A DNA stretch of 64,000 nucleotides from a virus. The stretch lies in IMG/VR virus record IMGVR_UViG_3300046655_001278, positions 62,001-126,000 of that record. One strand, given 5' to 3'. The notes beneath the pieces are model-generated. The model was not told the DNA's origin. It did no database searches and worked only from the letters and a program-made list of their open reading frames with translations. Position numbers and translations under genes: made by a program. Below, in pieces: positions 51,702 to 60,305 of this stretch; position 1 is the first letter of the stretch, and each line of letters opens with the position of its first letter.

Positions 51702-52328
51702 ATGGCTAAAATGGATAAAGATGATTTAAAGTACGTTATTAAACGATCAAAAAAACTATTCGCGGGTGAAGAAATACCAAAGGTACATGGATATGAAGGT
51801 GAAAAAGAAGAAGTAAAAGTTCGTGCAGTTGGAGAAATATGGACTGACAAAGACGGAAAAGAGTGGAAACAAATTGGTGCTAATACCAAAGTTAGAACCG
51901 AAACCGTGTTTGACAAGTTAAGAAAAATAGCAAGAACCGCTCCAAATTGTCCCAAAGAAGTTTGTACCTGTGATACTACTAAATTTTTAGATAAACGAAT
52001 GGTTGCTATGAAAGGATTGTGTTTTGATTGTGTTCAAGAACATGAGCAAAAGTTAAAAGACGAAGGAAAGTATGAAGACTACGAAAAAAAGACAATGCTT
52101 GAAAACGAAAAAAGTTTTTTGTTAGATGCTAAAATCAAAATGGGTGAATCTAAACATTACATTGAAAATGATCCTCAATTTCTAAATGAAGATGGTTCTC
52201 TTGAAAAGTGGAATATACCCGAAAAGTCTAAATTATTAGATGAACTTAATGCCGACATCACAGAGGTTGATGATCGTATTAAGAGTATTGAAAAAGAACT
52301 TGAAAAATTTTCACAATGTGATTTTTAA
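51702..52328 (+). CDS. Cys-motif protein directly upstream of terminase
   Basis: The protein has 208 residues. An N-terminal basic helix (KDDLKYVIKRSKKLFAGEE) is followed by a strand-rich part (GEIWTDKDGKEWKQIGANTK) and four clustered cysteines: CPKEVCTC (about 86-93) and CFDC (about 108-111), which could bind zinc. The C-terminus is an acidic coiled coil (LDELNADITEVDDRIKSIEK). It sits 66 bases upstream of the large terminase, where a small terminase or packaging adaptor could be, but gp16-like features are not clear. Its host-type promoter implies expression before late genes. Confidence 0.55.
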   Translation: MAKMDKDDLKYVIKRSKKLFAGEEIPKVHGYEGEKEEVKVRAVGEIWTDKDGKEWKQIGANTKVRTETVFDKLRKIARTAPNCPKEVCTCDTTKFLDKRMVAMKGLCFDCVQEHEQKLKDEGKYEDYEKKTMLENEKSFLLDAKIKMGESKHYIENDPQFLNEDGSLEKWNIPEKSKLLDELNADITEVDDRIKSIEKELEKFSQCDF

Positions 52329-52380
52329 AAGATTCAACGATACCTTGAAACTTTTTATATTATAGAAAATTAAATACATA

Positions 52381-52389
52381 TATATTTAT
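52381..52389 (+). promoter_or_regulatory. TATATTTAT late-type box
   Basis: TATATTTAT ends 5 bases before the terminase ATG at 52395. No Shine-Dalgarno sequence is present. Confidence 0.6.
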
Positions 52390-52394
52390 CCTTA

Positions 52395-53996
52395 ATGGCA
52401 GGAAACCAAAAAGTACCATTAAGGGAAATAATAAAACAAGAGTATACAGAGTGCTTAAAGTCACCTATATACTTTATGAAAAAGTATTGTAAAATCCAAC
52501 ATCCAACACTTGGTACTATACCTTTTCATTTATATGAATTTCAAGAAAAAACTTTAGAGAGTTTTAAAGACGAACAATTTAATATTGTTTTGAAGGCACG
52601 TCAGATGGGAATATCCACACTTGTATCTGGATATGCTCTGTGGTTAATGACCTTCTTCACCGACAAATCAATTCTATGTATTGCCATTAACCAAGAAACT
52701 GCAAAGAATATCGTTACTAAAGTAACTCATATGGCAGATTTTCTACCTTCGTGGTTACGAAGTGAGTGTACAGAAAAAAACAAGTTAAGTATGAGGTTTA
52801 AAAACGGAAGTAATATACGTGCGGCCTCAAGTAGTGTGGATGCTTCTCGTTCATCCTCTCTGAGTTTACTTATCGTGGACGAGTGTGCGTTTATTACAAA
52901 CATGGAAGATATATGGACTGCATCGCAATCTACAATTACAACGGGTGGTCGTTCTATTCTATTATCAACTCCAAATGGTATCGGTAACTTTTTCCACAAA
53001 ACTTGGGTTGGTACTATGGACGGATCAAATGACTTCAATCCAATTAATTTGCATTGGTCATTACATCCTGATCGCGATCAAAAGTGGAGAGATTTACAAA
53101 CAAAAGTTCTTGGTGAAAAAGACGCAGCCCAAGAATGTGATTGTGACTTTATTAGCAGTGGTCGTTCGGTGGTAGACGCAAGTTTAATTGAGTGGTACAA
53201 AGAAAATACAATGCGTGAACCTGTAGAAAAAAGAGGAGCAAACAAAGAATATTGGATATGGGAATATCCAAACCACAACAAAGATTATGTAGTTGCGGCC
53301 GATGTTGCGAGAGGAGATGGACGAGATAAAAGTGCTTTTCATGTATTTGATGTGGAAGGTGTGAGACAGGTTGCTGAGTTTAAGGGTGAAGTAGAAACAA
53401 AAGATTTTGGTAATTTATTGGTTGCAGTTGCAAGTGAGTTCAACGGAGCATTGTTGGTAGTGGAAAATGCAAATATAGGTTGGGCGGTGTTACAACAGAT
53501 TATAGATAAAGGATACAACAATTTATATTACACTCAAAGAGATTATCAATACATAGATGAGTTTTCACAACATACAAATAAATTAAATAGAATGGAGAAG
53601 AAACAGGTTCCCGGATTCACAACATCTATTAAAACTCGTCCATTGATTATCAGTAAAATGGAACAATATGTTCGTGAAAAAGAAGTTGAAATTGTTTCAG
53701 AAAGAACATTAGAAGAACTTTTTACATTTGTATGGAACGGACAAAAAGCAGAAGCAATGCAAGGATACAATGACGATTTGGTTATGAGTTTATGTATTGC
53801 ACTTTGGGTTCGTGATACTGCATTACGATTTCGTTCGGAAAGTATTGAAACACAAAAAAGTTTATTTGATTATATGGGAAGTACAACTAACATGGATGTT
53901 GGTAAAAATTATCGTCAAAATGGACTTGAATCAAATCCATATGAAATGAAGAACCCACGTGGAGGAACTGAAAGTTTAGATTGGTTGCTTCAATAA
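52395..53996 (+). CDS. 17: Large terminase subunit, gp17-like
   Basis: The protein has 533 residues (T4 gp17: 610). The ATPase domain has a Walker A variant KARQMGIST (67-75), Walker B LLIVDECAF (158-166) and motif III STPNG (191-195). The C-terminal RNase-H-fold nuclease has D303 in VVAADVARGDGRDKSAFHVF, E357 in LLVVENANIG and an Asp near 460 in GYNDDLVMSL. The enzyme drives DNA into the prohead through the portal and cuts the concatemer. In T4 it is followed by the sheath and tube genes; here a lipoprotein gene comes next and then the portal. The portal is reached after 689 bases. Confidence 0.96.
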   Translation: MAGNQKVPLREIIKQEYTECLKSPIYFMKKYCKIQHPTLGTIPFHLYEFQEKTLESFKDEQFNIVLKARQMGISTLVSGYALWLMTFFTDKSILCIAINQETAKNIVTKVTHMADFLPSWLRSECTEKNKLSMRFKNGSNIRAASSSVDASRSSSLSLLIVDECAFITNMEDIWTASQSTITTGGRSILLSTPNGIGNFFHKTWVGTMDGSNDFNPINLHWSLHPDRDQKWRDLQTKVLGEKDAAQECDCDFISSGRSVVDASLIEWYKENTMREPVEKRGANKEYWIWEYPNHNKDYVVAADVARGDGRDKSAFHVFDVEGVRQVAEFKGEVETKDFGNLLVAVASEFNGALLVVENANIGWAVLQQIIDKGYNNLYYTQRDYQYIDEFSQHTNKLNRMEKKQVPGFTTSIKTRPLIISKMEQYVREKEVEIVSERTLEELFTFVWNGQKAEAMQGYNDDLVMSLCIALWVRDTALRFRSESIETQKSLFDYMGSTTNMDVGKNYRQNGLESNPYEMKNPRGGTESLDWLLQ

Positions 53997-54018
53997 CAAA
54001 ACAAAACGGAGAAAACAA

Positions 54019-54627
54019 ATGAAGATAACGCAAAATATACTAATAACAATGGGATTATTATTTTTTACTGGGGGATGTGCAACGCAATCATTATTACCAA
54101 CACAAGGAGTATATACTGAATCATCATTTGAAACATATACGCAAGTTGAGGGTGTCGTTGAAAATATAGAAATTGGAAAAACAAAGTATTCTGATTTAGT
54201 CAAACTGGGGTTAGACTTAGAAAATATTCCAAATGTAAAACGACTTACTTATCTTGATGTTATGAGTAAATTTAAATTAGATAGTCCATCAAGATATACA
54301 TTGTTTAACAAAATAGAACTTCCGTCTGGTGTCTTAAAAACATTGGCAGCCAGAGAAGATGGACTTGCATATGAAATAAATTTAGAAAGAATAAAAAACC
54401 AAAGAGAAGGAAGTGTCATTTTAGATATACTAAACTTTAGAAAAAATGTACACACAACTGGATGGAAAATAAGTGTATTAATATTAATGGTAGATGATAC
54501 TGTAGAGTATGTATTATACTCTGGTGAAAAAAATATTGATACTTTAAAACGAGAAAGAAATCCTCTTGGTCCATTTCAAGGATTTGATGGTGGTGACATC
54601 ATCGGTGCGGCTAGTGATTTAAAGTAA
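54019..54627 (+). CDS. Phage-encoded putative lipoprotein
   Basis: The protein has 202 residues. A signal peptide (MKITQNILITMGLLFFTGGC, Cys at 20) ends in TGGC, close to the lipobox, with Thr at -3 instead of Leu/Val/Ile. After it come a polar segment (QSLLPTQGVYTESS) and an alpha/beta domain of about 150 residues (NIEIGKTKYSDLVKLGLDLE onward; the IEIGKT(K/T)-type opening recalls SmpA/BamE-type outer-membrane lipoprotein domains). A Shine-Dalgarno sequence CGGAGA precedes the ATG. It lies between terminase and portal, where T4 has gp18 and gp19. A role in envelope change or superinfection exclusion is inference. Confidence 0.65.
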   Translation: MKITQNILITMGLLFFTGGCATQSLLPTQGVYTESSFETYTQVEGVVENIEIGKTKYSDLVKLGLDLENIPNVKRLTYLDVMSKFKLDSPSRYTLFNKIELPSGVLKTLAAREDGLAYEINLERIKNQREGSVILDILNFRKNVHTTGWKISVLILMVDDTVEYVLYSGEKNIDTLKRERNPLGPFQGFDGGDIIGAASDLK

Positions 54628-54635
54628 TATATCTA

Positions 54636-54664
54636 TTGACATATATGTATATATTTTGTAGAAT
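54636..54664 (+). promoter_or_regulatory. Sigma70-type promoter before the portal gene
   Basis: TTGACA (54636-54641), a 17-base spacer and TAGAAT (54659-54664) lie 21 bases before the portal ATG at 54686. A TATTTAT (54669-54675) lies between them, so a late box overlaps the same short leader. Confidence 0.55.
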
Positions 54665-54685
54665 CAACTATTTATAAGAATTGTT

Positions 54686-56530
54686 ATGGCAGAAGAATCA
54701 AGAACAAAGAAACTTTTTGGTGGTCTTAGAAGATTATTTTCAACTGGTGTGGTTGTAAGAAATGTAGGTGGAAAAAAATTAAAAGTTGCCGATACAGATA
54801 ATTTACAATACTCAAAAAGAATACGTGACAAGTATGACCGTATGCACACATTATATAGTGATTATGCAAATGGTTTTAATAATCTTGGATTTCAAAGTGC
54901 TAGATTAGAGTTATTTAGTGATTATGAAGTGATGGATACCGATCCTATTATTTCAAGTGCATTAGATATTTACTCAGATGAATCAACCACTAGAAGTGAA
55001 TTTGGTGAAATTCTTAAAATTACAAGTTCGGATTCTAATGTTAAAGGTATCCTTGAAAATTTATTTTATGATATATTAAATGTTGAATTTAATTTGTGGG
55101 GGTGGATTCGCAATATGTGCAAGTATGGAGATTTTTATTTACATTTAGAAATAGAACCTGAATATGGAGTTATGAATGTAAAACCAATTTCTACATATGA
55201 AATGACTCGCATAGAAGATTCTGATCCTGAAAACCCACAACTTGTAATTTTTAAACAAGAGGGTTCTACTAGAGCAGATTATGAAAACTATGAAATTGCA
55301 CACTTTAGATTATTAGGTGATACGAATTATTTACCATACGGTAAAAGTATGGTAGAGTCAGCAAGACGTTCGTGGAAGCAACTTCAATTGATGGAAGATG
55401 CTATGTTGATTCACAGAATAATGAGAGCACCTGAAAAAAGAATGTTTTATATTGATATTGGTAATATTCCACCAAATGAAGTTGATAACTTTATGCAAAA
55501 AGTTATTAATAAAATGAAAAAAGTTCCGTTTGTTGATGAAAAAACAGGTGACTATAATTTAAAATTCAATATGCAAAATATGACCGAAGACTTTTTTATG
55601 CCAGTTCGTGGTGGTGATAGTGGTACTCGTATTGAAAATCTTGGTGCAATGACCTATGATGGAACGGATGATATAGAATATATTAAAAATAAAATGATGG
55701 CTGCACTTAAAGTTCCAAAAGCATTTTTAGGGTATGATGAAAGTATAACAGGTAAAGCAACTCTAGCCGCAGAAGATATAAGGTTTGCGAGAACAATTGA
55801 GAGATTGCAGAGAATTACGATAAGTGAATTAACCAAGATTGCAATAGTTCATCTTTATTCACAGGGGTATACAGATGCTAAGTTAGTAGATTTTAGTTTG
55901 AAGTTGACCAACCCTTCAACTATTTTTGAAGAAGAACGTGTAAGAATTCTTTCCGAAAAATTAAATACTGCACGTGATATGATTGATGCTAAGATGTTTT
56001 CAAAGAATTGGGTATATGATAAAATATTTGGATTACCTGAAAACGAAATCAATGAAATTAGAAGTGATTTCGTGGATGATGCAAAAGAATTTTTCCGACT
56101 TGAGAGTATTCAAAATGAAGGAAACGATCCGGCCGATCCGAATCAAGCAGTAGATGCGGATGAAGAGGATAGTTGGGGTTTTGGTAAAATGGATACTCAA
56201 ACCGAAAAAGATGAAGATAAAATTCATCAAAGAAAGAAAGAAGAAAAGAAACGAAAAAATGTTAATAAAAAATACGATCATCCCGATGAAAAACCTATGG
56301 GTAGAGACCCACTTGGTGCAGATGAAAGACGTGTTAATGGAAGAGATTGGGGTGATTCCCCACTTAAACTTGAATCAGACTTAAATAAATTAGATTTATT
56401 TTTAAATAAAAAGGCAAAAAAAGAATCAGAAATGTCTAAATTAATCTGCGAAAAAACTAAAGATGAAACACAAACTACGGAAAAAAAAGAAGTAGATTAT
56501 TTAGATGATAAGAATATTATTAAAAAATAA
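54686..56530 (+). CDS. 20: Portal protein, gp20-like
   Basis: The protein has 614 residues (T4 gp20: 524). The N-terminal part has YSDYANGFNNLGFQSARLEL and the conserved TDPIISSALDIYSDESTTRS (about 90-109). The core has LWGWIRNMCKYGDFYLHLEI, the clip/stem region AMLIHRIMRAPEKRMFYIDI and DDIEYIKNKMMAALKVPKAF, all standard for T4-type portals. The C-terminal ~120 residues are longer than in T4 and very charged (RKKEEKKRKN and others). It forms the dodecameric DNA gate at the head vertex. It starts the head-assembly cluster, and its end is followed by a tandem late box and a GTG-start gene. Confidence 0.95.
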   Translation: MAEESRTKKLFGGLRRLFSTGVVVRNVGGKKLKVADTDNLQYSKRIRDKYDRMHTLYSDYANGFNNLGFQSARLELFSDYEVMDTDPIISSALDIYSDESTTRSEFGEILKITSSDSNVKGILENLFYDILNVEFNLWGWIRNMCKYGDFYLHLEIEPEYGVMNVKPISTYEMTRIEDSDPENPQLVIFKQEGSTRADYENYEIAHFRLLGDTNYLPYGKSMVESARRSWKQLQLMEDAMLIHRIMRAPEKRMFYIDIGNIPPNEVDNFMQKVINKMKKVPFVDEKTGDYNLKFNMQNMTEDFFMPVRGGDSGTRIENLGAMTYDGTDDIEYIKNKMMAALKVPKAFLGYDESITGKATLAAEDIRFARTIERLQRITISELTKIAIVHLYSQGYTDAKLVDFSLKLTNPSTIFEEERVRILSEKLNTARDMIDAKMFSKNWVYDKIFGLPENEINEIRSDFVDDAKEFFRLESIQNEGNDPADPNQAVDADEEDSWGFGKMDTQTEKDEDKIHQRKKEEKKRKNVNKKYDHPDEKPMGRDPLGADERRVNGRDWGDSPLKLESDLNKLDLFLNKKAKKESEMSKLICEKTKDETQTTEKKEVDYLDDKNIIKK

Positions 56531-56547
56531 TTAGTTAAAATCTAATT

Positions 56548-56562
56548 TATATTTATATTTAT
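56548..56562 (+). promoter_or_regulatory. Tandem TATATTTAT boxes
   Basis: Two overlapping TATATTTAT copies (56548-56556 and 56554-56562) lie 31-45 bases before the GTG start at 56593, in the gap after the portal gene. Confidence 0.5.
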
Positions 56563-56592
56563 ATTCAAATATATATTTTAAAGAACATTAAT

Positions 56593-57462
56593 GTGAAGAA
56601 ACTCAAACATAGTAAATACAAAAATACTGGTATTTTATTCGAACTTTTGGTAAGGCAAATTACCGCTGATATACTAGATGGTAATGAAAAGTCGTCTGCT
56701 AATTCCTTATTAAAAAGACATTTCTGTGAAAATACTTGTTTGGGAAAAGAGCAAAGACTTTATCAACTTTTAATAGAAGAATCAACGAATGATAAAGCAA
56801 AAGCAGAATCATTGTTGCACGAAGTAAAAGAAAGTCATCAAAAACTATCTAATAAAGATTTAGCAACTGCTAGATATAATCTTGTAAAAGAAATAAAAGA
56901 AACATATCCGATTAATGACTTGTTTCGTGCCAAAATTAAAAATTACAAGACCTATGCTAGTATCTACAAATTATTCGAGAGTCATAATCCGAATACTTAT
57001 TGTGACCCGAAAGAAATTTTTGAATCAAAAAATACTATAATTGGAAATTTGGTTTCTGCTCACGATAAATCAAACGGTAATGTTGATGTAAGTGATTACG
57101 AAAAGCAAAATGAAGATTTAAGATTAATTACCTATAAACTTTTGGTTGACAATTTTAATAAGAAATACAGTAAACTTGACGAATCACAACAGACTTTATT
57201 GAAAAATTATATTCACAATATTTCAAATACTAATAGTTTAAGAGAATACATAAACGAACAAGTACCTCAAATAAAGAAAAGTATTTCAAAGTATTCCAAG
57301 AATATAAATGACGAAGTTGTCAAAATAAAATTAAAAGAAGTGGTATCTCAGTTAGAAAAAACAACTGAAGGTCGTGTGGTTAGAGATTCTCAAGTGTCTA
57401 CATTGCTTATGAGTTATGAGTTAATAAAGGAACTTAAGAAAAATGCCAACGACACGAAATGA
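56593..57462 (+). CDS. Conserved head-cluster protein with KHSKYKNTGILFELL motif
   Basis: The protein has 289 residues from a GTG at 56593; the ATG two bases upstream runs into TGA at once. The N-terminus (KKLKHSKYKNTGILFELLVR, then QITADILDG) is a pattern I recall in uncharacterised aquatic-phage head genes. The rest is helical with Lys/Glu-rich stretches (KESHQKLSNKDLATARYNLV, about 80-99). It overlaps the next small gene by 20 bases. Its position between portal and prohead protease suggests a role in head assembly or as an internal protein, but no enzymatic motif was seen. Confidence 0.65.
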   Translation: MKKLKHSKYKNTGILFELLVRQITADILDGNEKSSANSLLKRHFCENTCLGKEQRLYQLLIEESTNDKAKAESLLHEVKESHQKLSNKDLATARYNLVKEIKETYPINDLFRAKIKNYKTYASIYKLFESHNPNTYCDPKEIFESKNTIIGNLVSAHDKSNGNVDVSDYEKQNEDLRLITYKLLVDNFNKKYSKLDESQQTLLKNYIHNISNTNSLREYINEQVPQIKKSISKYSKNINDEVVKIKLKEVVSQLEKTTEGRVVRDSQVSTLLMSYELIKELKKNANDTK

Positions 57463-57928
57463 ACTAAAGAATATAATTCGCAGTTTAGTATCAGAAATTT
57501 TAGAAGATGATTCTGATTTAAATGAAATGAATACCACTGCAAACGCAGATGGTTATCAAACGCCTCATGCATTTGCGGGTACAGATGAAAAAACACACAA
57601 GAAAAAAATTAAATCACGTGCAGAAGTATTTGATTATAAGACAACAGAGGATGAAAAAAACAATACTGTAAAAATAAACGAGGGTAAGAGTTTATATCAT
57701 ATAATGAGAGATCATCCGGATTATAGTCCAACTCAAAAAGTTGGGGTGATGGTTAGAGAAATTAACAAAAATATAAATGAAATTGACAAATTAATAAATC
57801 TAGTTTCAAAATACAAATCCGAGAATAGTGTAAATTCACAAAAATACTGGAGAACAACTCGTAGGTTTCTTGAAAAAATAGACGAAAAGATTAAGACAAT
57901 TTCACATAAAATGAAAGACCTAAAATAA
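57443..57928 (+). CDS. Small head-cluster protein with tag-like N-terminal helix
   Basis: The protein has 161 residues. The N-terminus TRNELKNIIRSLVSEILEDD (about 4-23) matches the KxELxxIIxxxxxExL helix shared with the proteins at 17236, 60292 and 61039. IxE/LxE sequences follow (ILE, LNE), close to the T4 prohead-protease consensus. The C-terminal half is helical (MVREINKNINEIDKLINLVS). It is coupled to the preceding gene by a 20-base overlap and to the next by one base (TAATG). It may be an internal or core protein of the prohead; this is inference from position and helix. Confidence 0.6.
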   Translation: MPTTRNELKNIIRSLVSEILEDDSDLNEMNTTANADGYQTPHAFAGTDEKTHKKKIKSRAEVFDYKTTEDEKNNTVKINEGKSLYHIMRDHPDYSPTQKVGVMVREINKNINEIDKLINLVSKYKSENSVNSQKYWRTTRRFLEKIDEKIKTISHKMKDLK

Positions 57929-58314
57929 TGAAAAATTGTACAAGATTAGATGTAGTATCATCAAGCACAATAAGCACCGAGCAAAAATTAAGAGAATTGG
58001 TAACAAAACAAAAGAATCCTAAAAAAGTAGTTGCTTCGTCTGAAGGAAAAGCACTTGCTTCAAAATTAGGAAAGAATTGGAAAGCAGTTGGAAACTCTGC
58101 CGAAATAACAAACACACTTGATGAAATTTCTGGAACAATCAAAGTCACCCGTGATCAAAAAACAAATCATTATTCGTTTAATATTAGATTTGATATGAGT
58201 GTTTTAAATAAAAAACGTGCAATAAACACAGATACAATCAAGCAAGAAATAAGTAATGGGTTACTTGCATTGGTAAAGTCTTCTGCTGATTTAGGAAATC
58301 AATTGGGAGATTAA
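57928..58314 (+). CDS. Small alpha/beta head-cluster protein
   Basis: This is a 128-residue protein. The ATG shares a base with the previous TAA. The first part is helical and polar (STISTEQKLRELVTKQKNPK). A beta-rich part (GTIKVTRDQKTNHYSFNIRF) and a C-terminal helix (TDTIKQEISNGLLALVKSSA) follow. No family was recognised. Its position suggests a head-related role. Confidence 0.55.
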   Translation: MKNCTRLDVVSSSTISTEQKLRELVTKQKNPKKVVASSEGKALASKLGKNWKAVGNSAEITNTLDEISGTIKVTRDQKTNHYSFNIRFDMSVLNKKRAINTDTIKQEISNGLLALVKSSADLGNQLGD

Positions 58315-58318
58315 ACAA

Positions 58319-59155
58319 ATGTGCGAGTGTAGTTGTAATTCTCAATTAAACGAAGAAACTGATCCTGCACTTGAACAGTACAAAAAAGTTCTTAAAGACT
58401 TAGGTGATTCTGTAAAGTCTGCTCACAAATCAACTGAGGGTAAAAAACTTTCAATTGAATATTGGAAAGATGTAGTTAAACTTTTAAAAAAAGCAAAACT
58501 AGGAATTTCTATGATGGAATTGGGAATTGATGATGAAGAAGAACTAGAAACAGACCACGATGCAACAACTAAAAAAGTAAAATCTAAATCTGATGGTGAA
58601 GCAGATTCTGAAGAGTCAGAGTCTAGTTCTGATGAAAACGAAGACGATGATACTTCTAAAAAATTATCTGAATTGGGATTAAAAAACGAAGAAGCAAAAT
58701 CAAAATCACAACAAAGATTATTTGGTATGGTTCATGCACTTAATAACGGTGAATTAAAAAAGTCAGATGTAAGTGATGATTTATATCAAAAAATCAAAAA
58801 GATTTCTGATGGAATGACAAAAAAAGATGCAAAGAAGATGGCAAAAACAAACCATGATGATCTTCCTGAAAAAGTTCCATCAAATGAACACTATGATATA
58901 CTTAATCATTTATCTATTTTGTTAACTGAAAGTGGATGTCGTGTAGGGGAATCTGATGGTGCTGAATTTAAAATAGATAATAATAGTCGTATTCATACTA
59001 TTAAATTTGACGATAAATTTTACTTAGTTTCTGAGAGTTATAATTTTGAACTTGGCACATCAAACGATATTCAGAATGTAGTAGATACATTTGTGAAACT
59101 TACTTCAAATTCAGAAGACTCTCTTAAACACGAATATAATACATCTTTAAATTAA
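58319..59155 (+). CDS. Head-cluster protein with DUF3008-like segment
   Basis: This protein has 278 residues. The N-terminus MCECSCNS is Cys-rich. An acidic linker (DSEESESSSDENEDDDTSKK, about 98-117) separates it from KSQQRLFGMVHALNNGELKK (about 133-152) and GMTKKDAKKMAKTNHDDLPE. Together these fit the DUF3008 pattern, a short helical motif seen in many phage proteins and of unknown function. The C-terminus is alpha/beta (SILLTESGCRVGESDGAEFK). It starts four bases after the upstream stop. No catalytic residue was seen. The early Cys cluster could bind metal. Confidence 0.6.
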   Translation: MCECSCNSQLNEETDPALEQYKKVLKDLGDSVKSAHKSTEGKKLSIEYWKDVVKLLKKAKLGISMMELGIDDEEELETDHDATTKKVKSKSDGEADSEESESSSDENEDDDTSKKLSELGLKNEEAKSKSQQRLFGMVHALNNGELKKSDVSDDLYQKIKKISDGMTKKDAKKMAKTNHDDLPEKVPSNEHYDILNHLSILLTESGCRVGESDGAEFKIDNNSRIHTIKFDDKFYLVSESYNFELGTSNDIQNVVDTFVKLTSNSEDSLKHEYNTSLN

Positions 59156-59200
59156 ATTGTTTTTGTAAAAATAGACAATTAAATCGTAATACGTATATAC

Positions 59201-59208
59201 TTATTTAT
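59201..59208 (+). promoter_or_regulatory. TTATTTAT late-type box variant before gp21
   Basis: TTATTTAT lies 4 bases before the ATG of the prohead protease at 59213. It differs from the main box in its first bases. No Shine-Dalgarno sequence is present. Confidence 0.4.
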
Positions 59209-59212
59209 TGAT

Positions 59213-59842
59213 ATGGCAAAAAAAATATTAGTATCCACAATGCCCTTTGAATTCTCACCTGAACAAATAAGTGAAAGTATAGATAAGAATTCGGGAAGAT
59301 TGATTGTAAGAGGTATTTTACAAAAAGCATCCGAGCAAAATCAAAATGGTAGAGTTTACTCACGACCTTTGTTAGAACGGGAGGCAGGAAAATATCAACA
59401 ATTAATTGATGATAGACGAGCACTTGGTGAATTAGACCATCCTGAAAGCAGTGTAGTGAATTTACAAAATGTAAGTCACAATGTAACTAAGATGTGGTGG
59501 GACGATAATAACCTTGTGGGCAATGTTGAAGTTCTTGGAACACCAAGTGGTAATATTTTGAAAGAGTTGTTTAAAAGTGGAATTACTTTAGGAATTAGTT
59601 CACGTGGAATGGGTACTACACGTGAACATGAAGGTAAAACAATGGTAAACGATGATTTTGAATTGGTTGCATTTGATTTTGTAAGCAACCCATCAACCCG
59701 TGGTGCATTCTTAGAACCTGTGAATCTAAATGAATCTGTTAATTCAGAAAACAAAGTTGTTACTGAAGGTCGTGTTTGCACAAAGTATTGTAAGGTAGAA
59801 GGAATTATACACGAAATTTTAGGTGAACTTGGAGAAATGTAA
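59213..59842 (+). CDS. 21: Prohead protease, gp21-like
   Basis: The protein has 209 residues, the size of T4 gp21. The serine-protease residues can be read: H76 in LGELDHPESS, S129/S130 in GITLGISSRGMG and D155 in FDFVSNPSTRGAF. The N-terminal part (RLIVRGILQKASEQNQNGRV, then YSRPLLEREAG) is typical of the U9/S80 herpes-like prohead proteases. The enzyme cleaves scaffold, portal-side and capsid proteins after (I/L)-x-Glu in T4, clearing the head for DNA. A late box variant precedes it and a small tag-bearing gene follows. Confidence 0.92.
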   Translation: MAKKILVSTMPFEFSPEQISESIDKNSGRLIVRGILQKASEQNQNGRVYSRPLLEREAGKYQQLIDDRRALGELDHPESSVVNLQNVSHNVTKMWWDDNNLVGNVEVLGTPSGNILKELFKSGITLGISSRGMGTTREHEGKTMVNDDFELVAFDFVSNPSTRGAFLEPVNLNESVNSENKVVTEGRVCTKYCKVEGIIHEILGELGEM

Positions 59843-59843
59843 A

Positions 59844-60305
59844 ATGAGTACTGAGATTAAAAAAGCAATTAAGTCAGCAATTCTTGAAGTATTAAAGGAA
59901 GAAAAAGCAAAGCAATTAAATGAGTTTAATCCAGACACAGGTAGATTTGAAGATGACGGGTTGTCGTCTGAGCAAAAAAAACTTACATCAGAGAAGATTT
60001 CAAAGTTTGGTAATTATCAAAAGTATATAGCACACGAAGCAAAAGATATGGATGTAGCAAAAGATATTTGTAACATCGTTGAAAATGCTTCTAAATATAT
60101 TTTGAACGAAACTGATGATTGGTTTGATGCTATGAGTGTTAAAAGAAATCTTAAAGAAATTAAAACTATGGCAAAGGAATTCTACAAAACTGCAAAAGAA
60201 CGACAAGTTTATACACAACGAATGCAGAGTTTGTATGAAGATATGGGTAATATACTAAACAGATATTTTGAAATTAACGGAGAAATAACCGATGAACAAA
60301 AGTGA
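59844..60305 (+). CDS. Small helical head-cluster protein
   Basis: The protein has 153 residues from the ATG at 59844, one base after the protease stop; a GTG at 59823 inside the protease gene was rejected. The N-terminus MSTEIKKAIKSAILEVLKEE (1-20) is a variant of the shared small-protein helix, followed by QLNE, which fits an LxE cleavage site. The rest is a long helix bundle (MDVAKDICNIVENASKYILN, about 68-87). It overlaps the next gene by 14 bases. It is probably a prohead core or internal protein, by position. Confidence 0.6.
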   Translation: MSTEIKKAIKSAILEVLKEEKAKQLNEFNPDTGRFEDDGLSSEQKKLTSEKISKFGNYQKYIAHEAKDMDVAKDICNIVENASKYILNETDDWFDAMSVKRNLKEIKTMAKEFYKTAKERQVYTQRMQSLYEDMGNILNRYFEINGEITDEQK

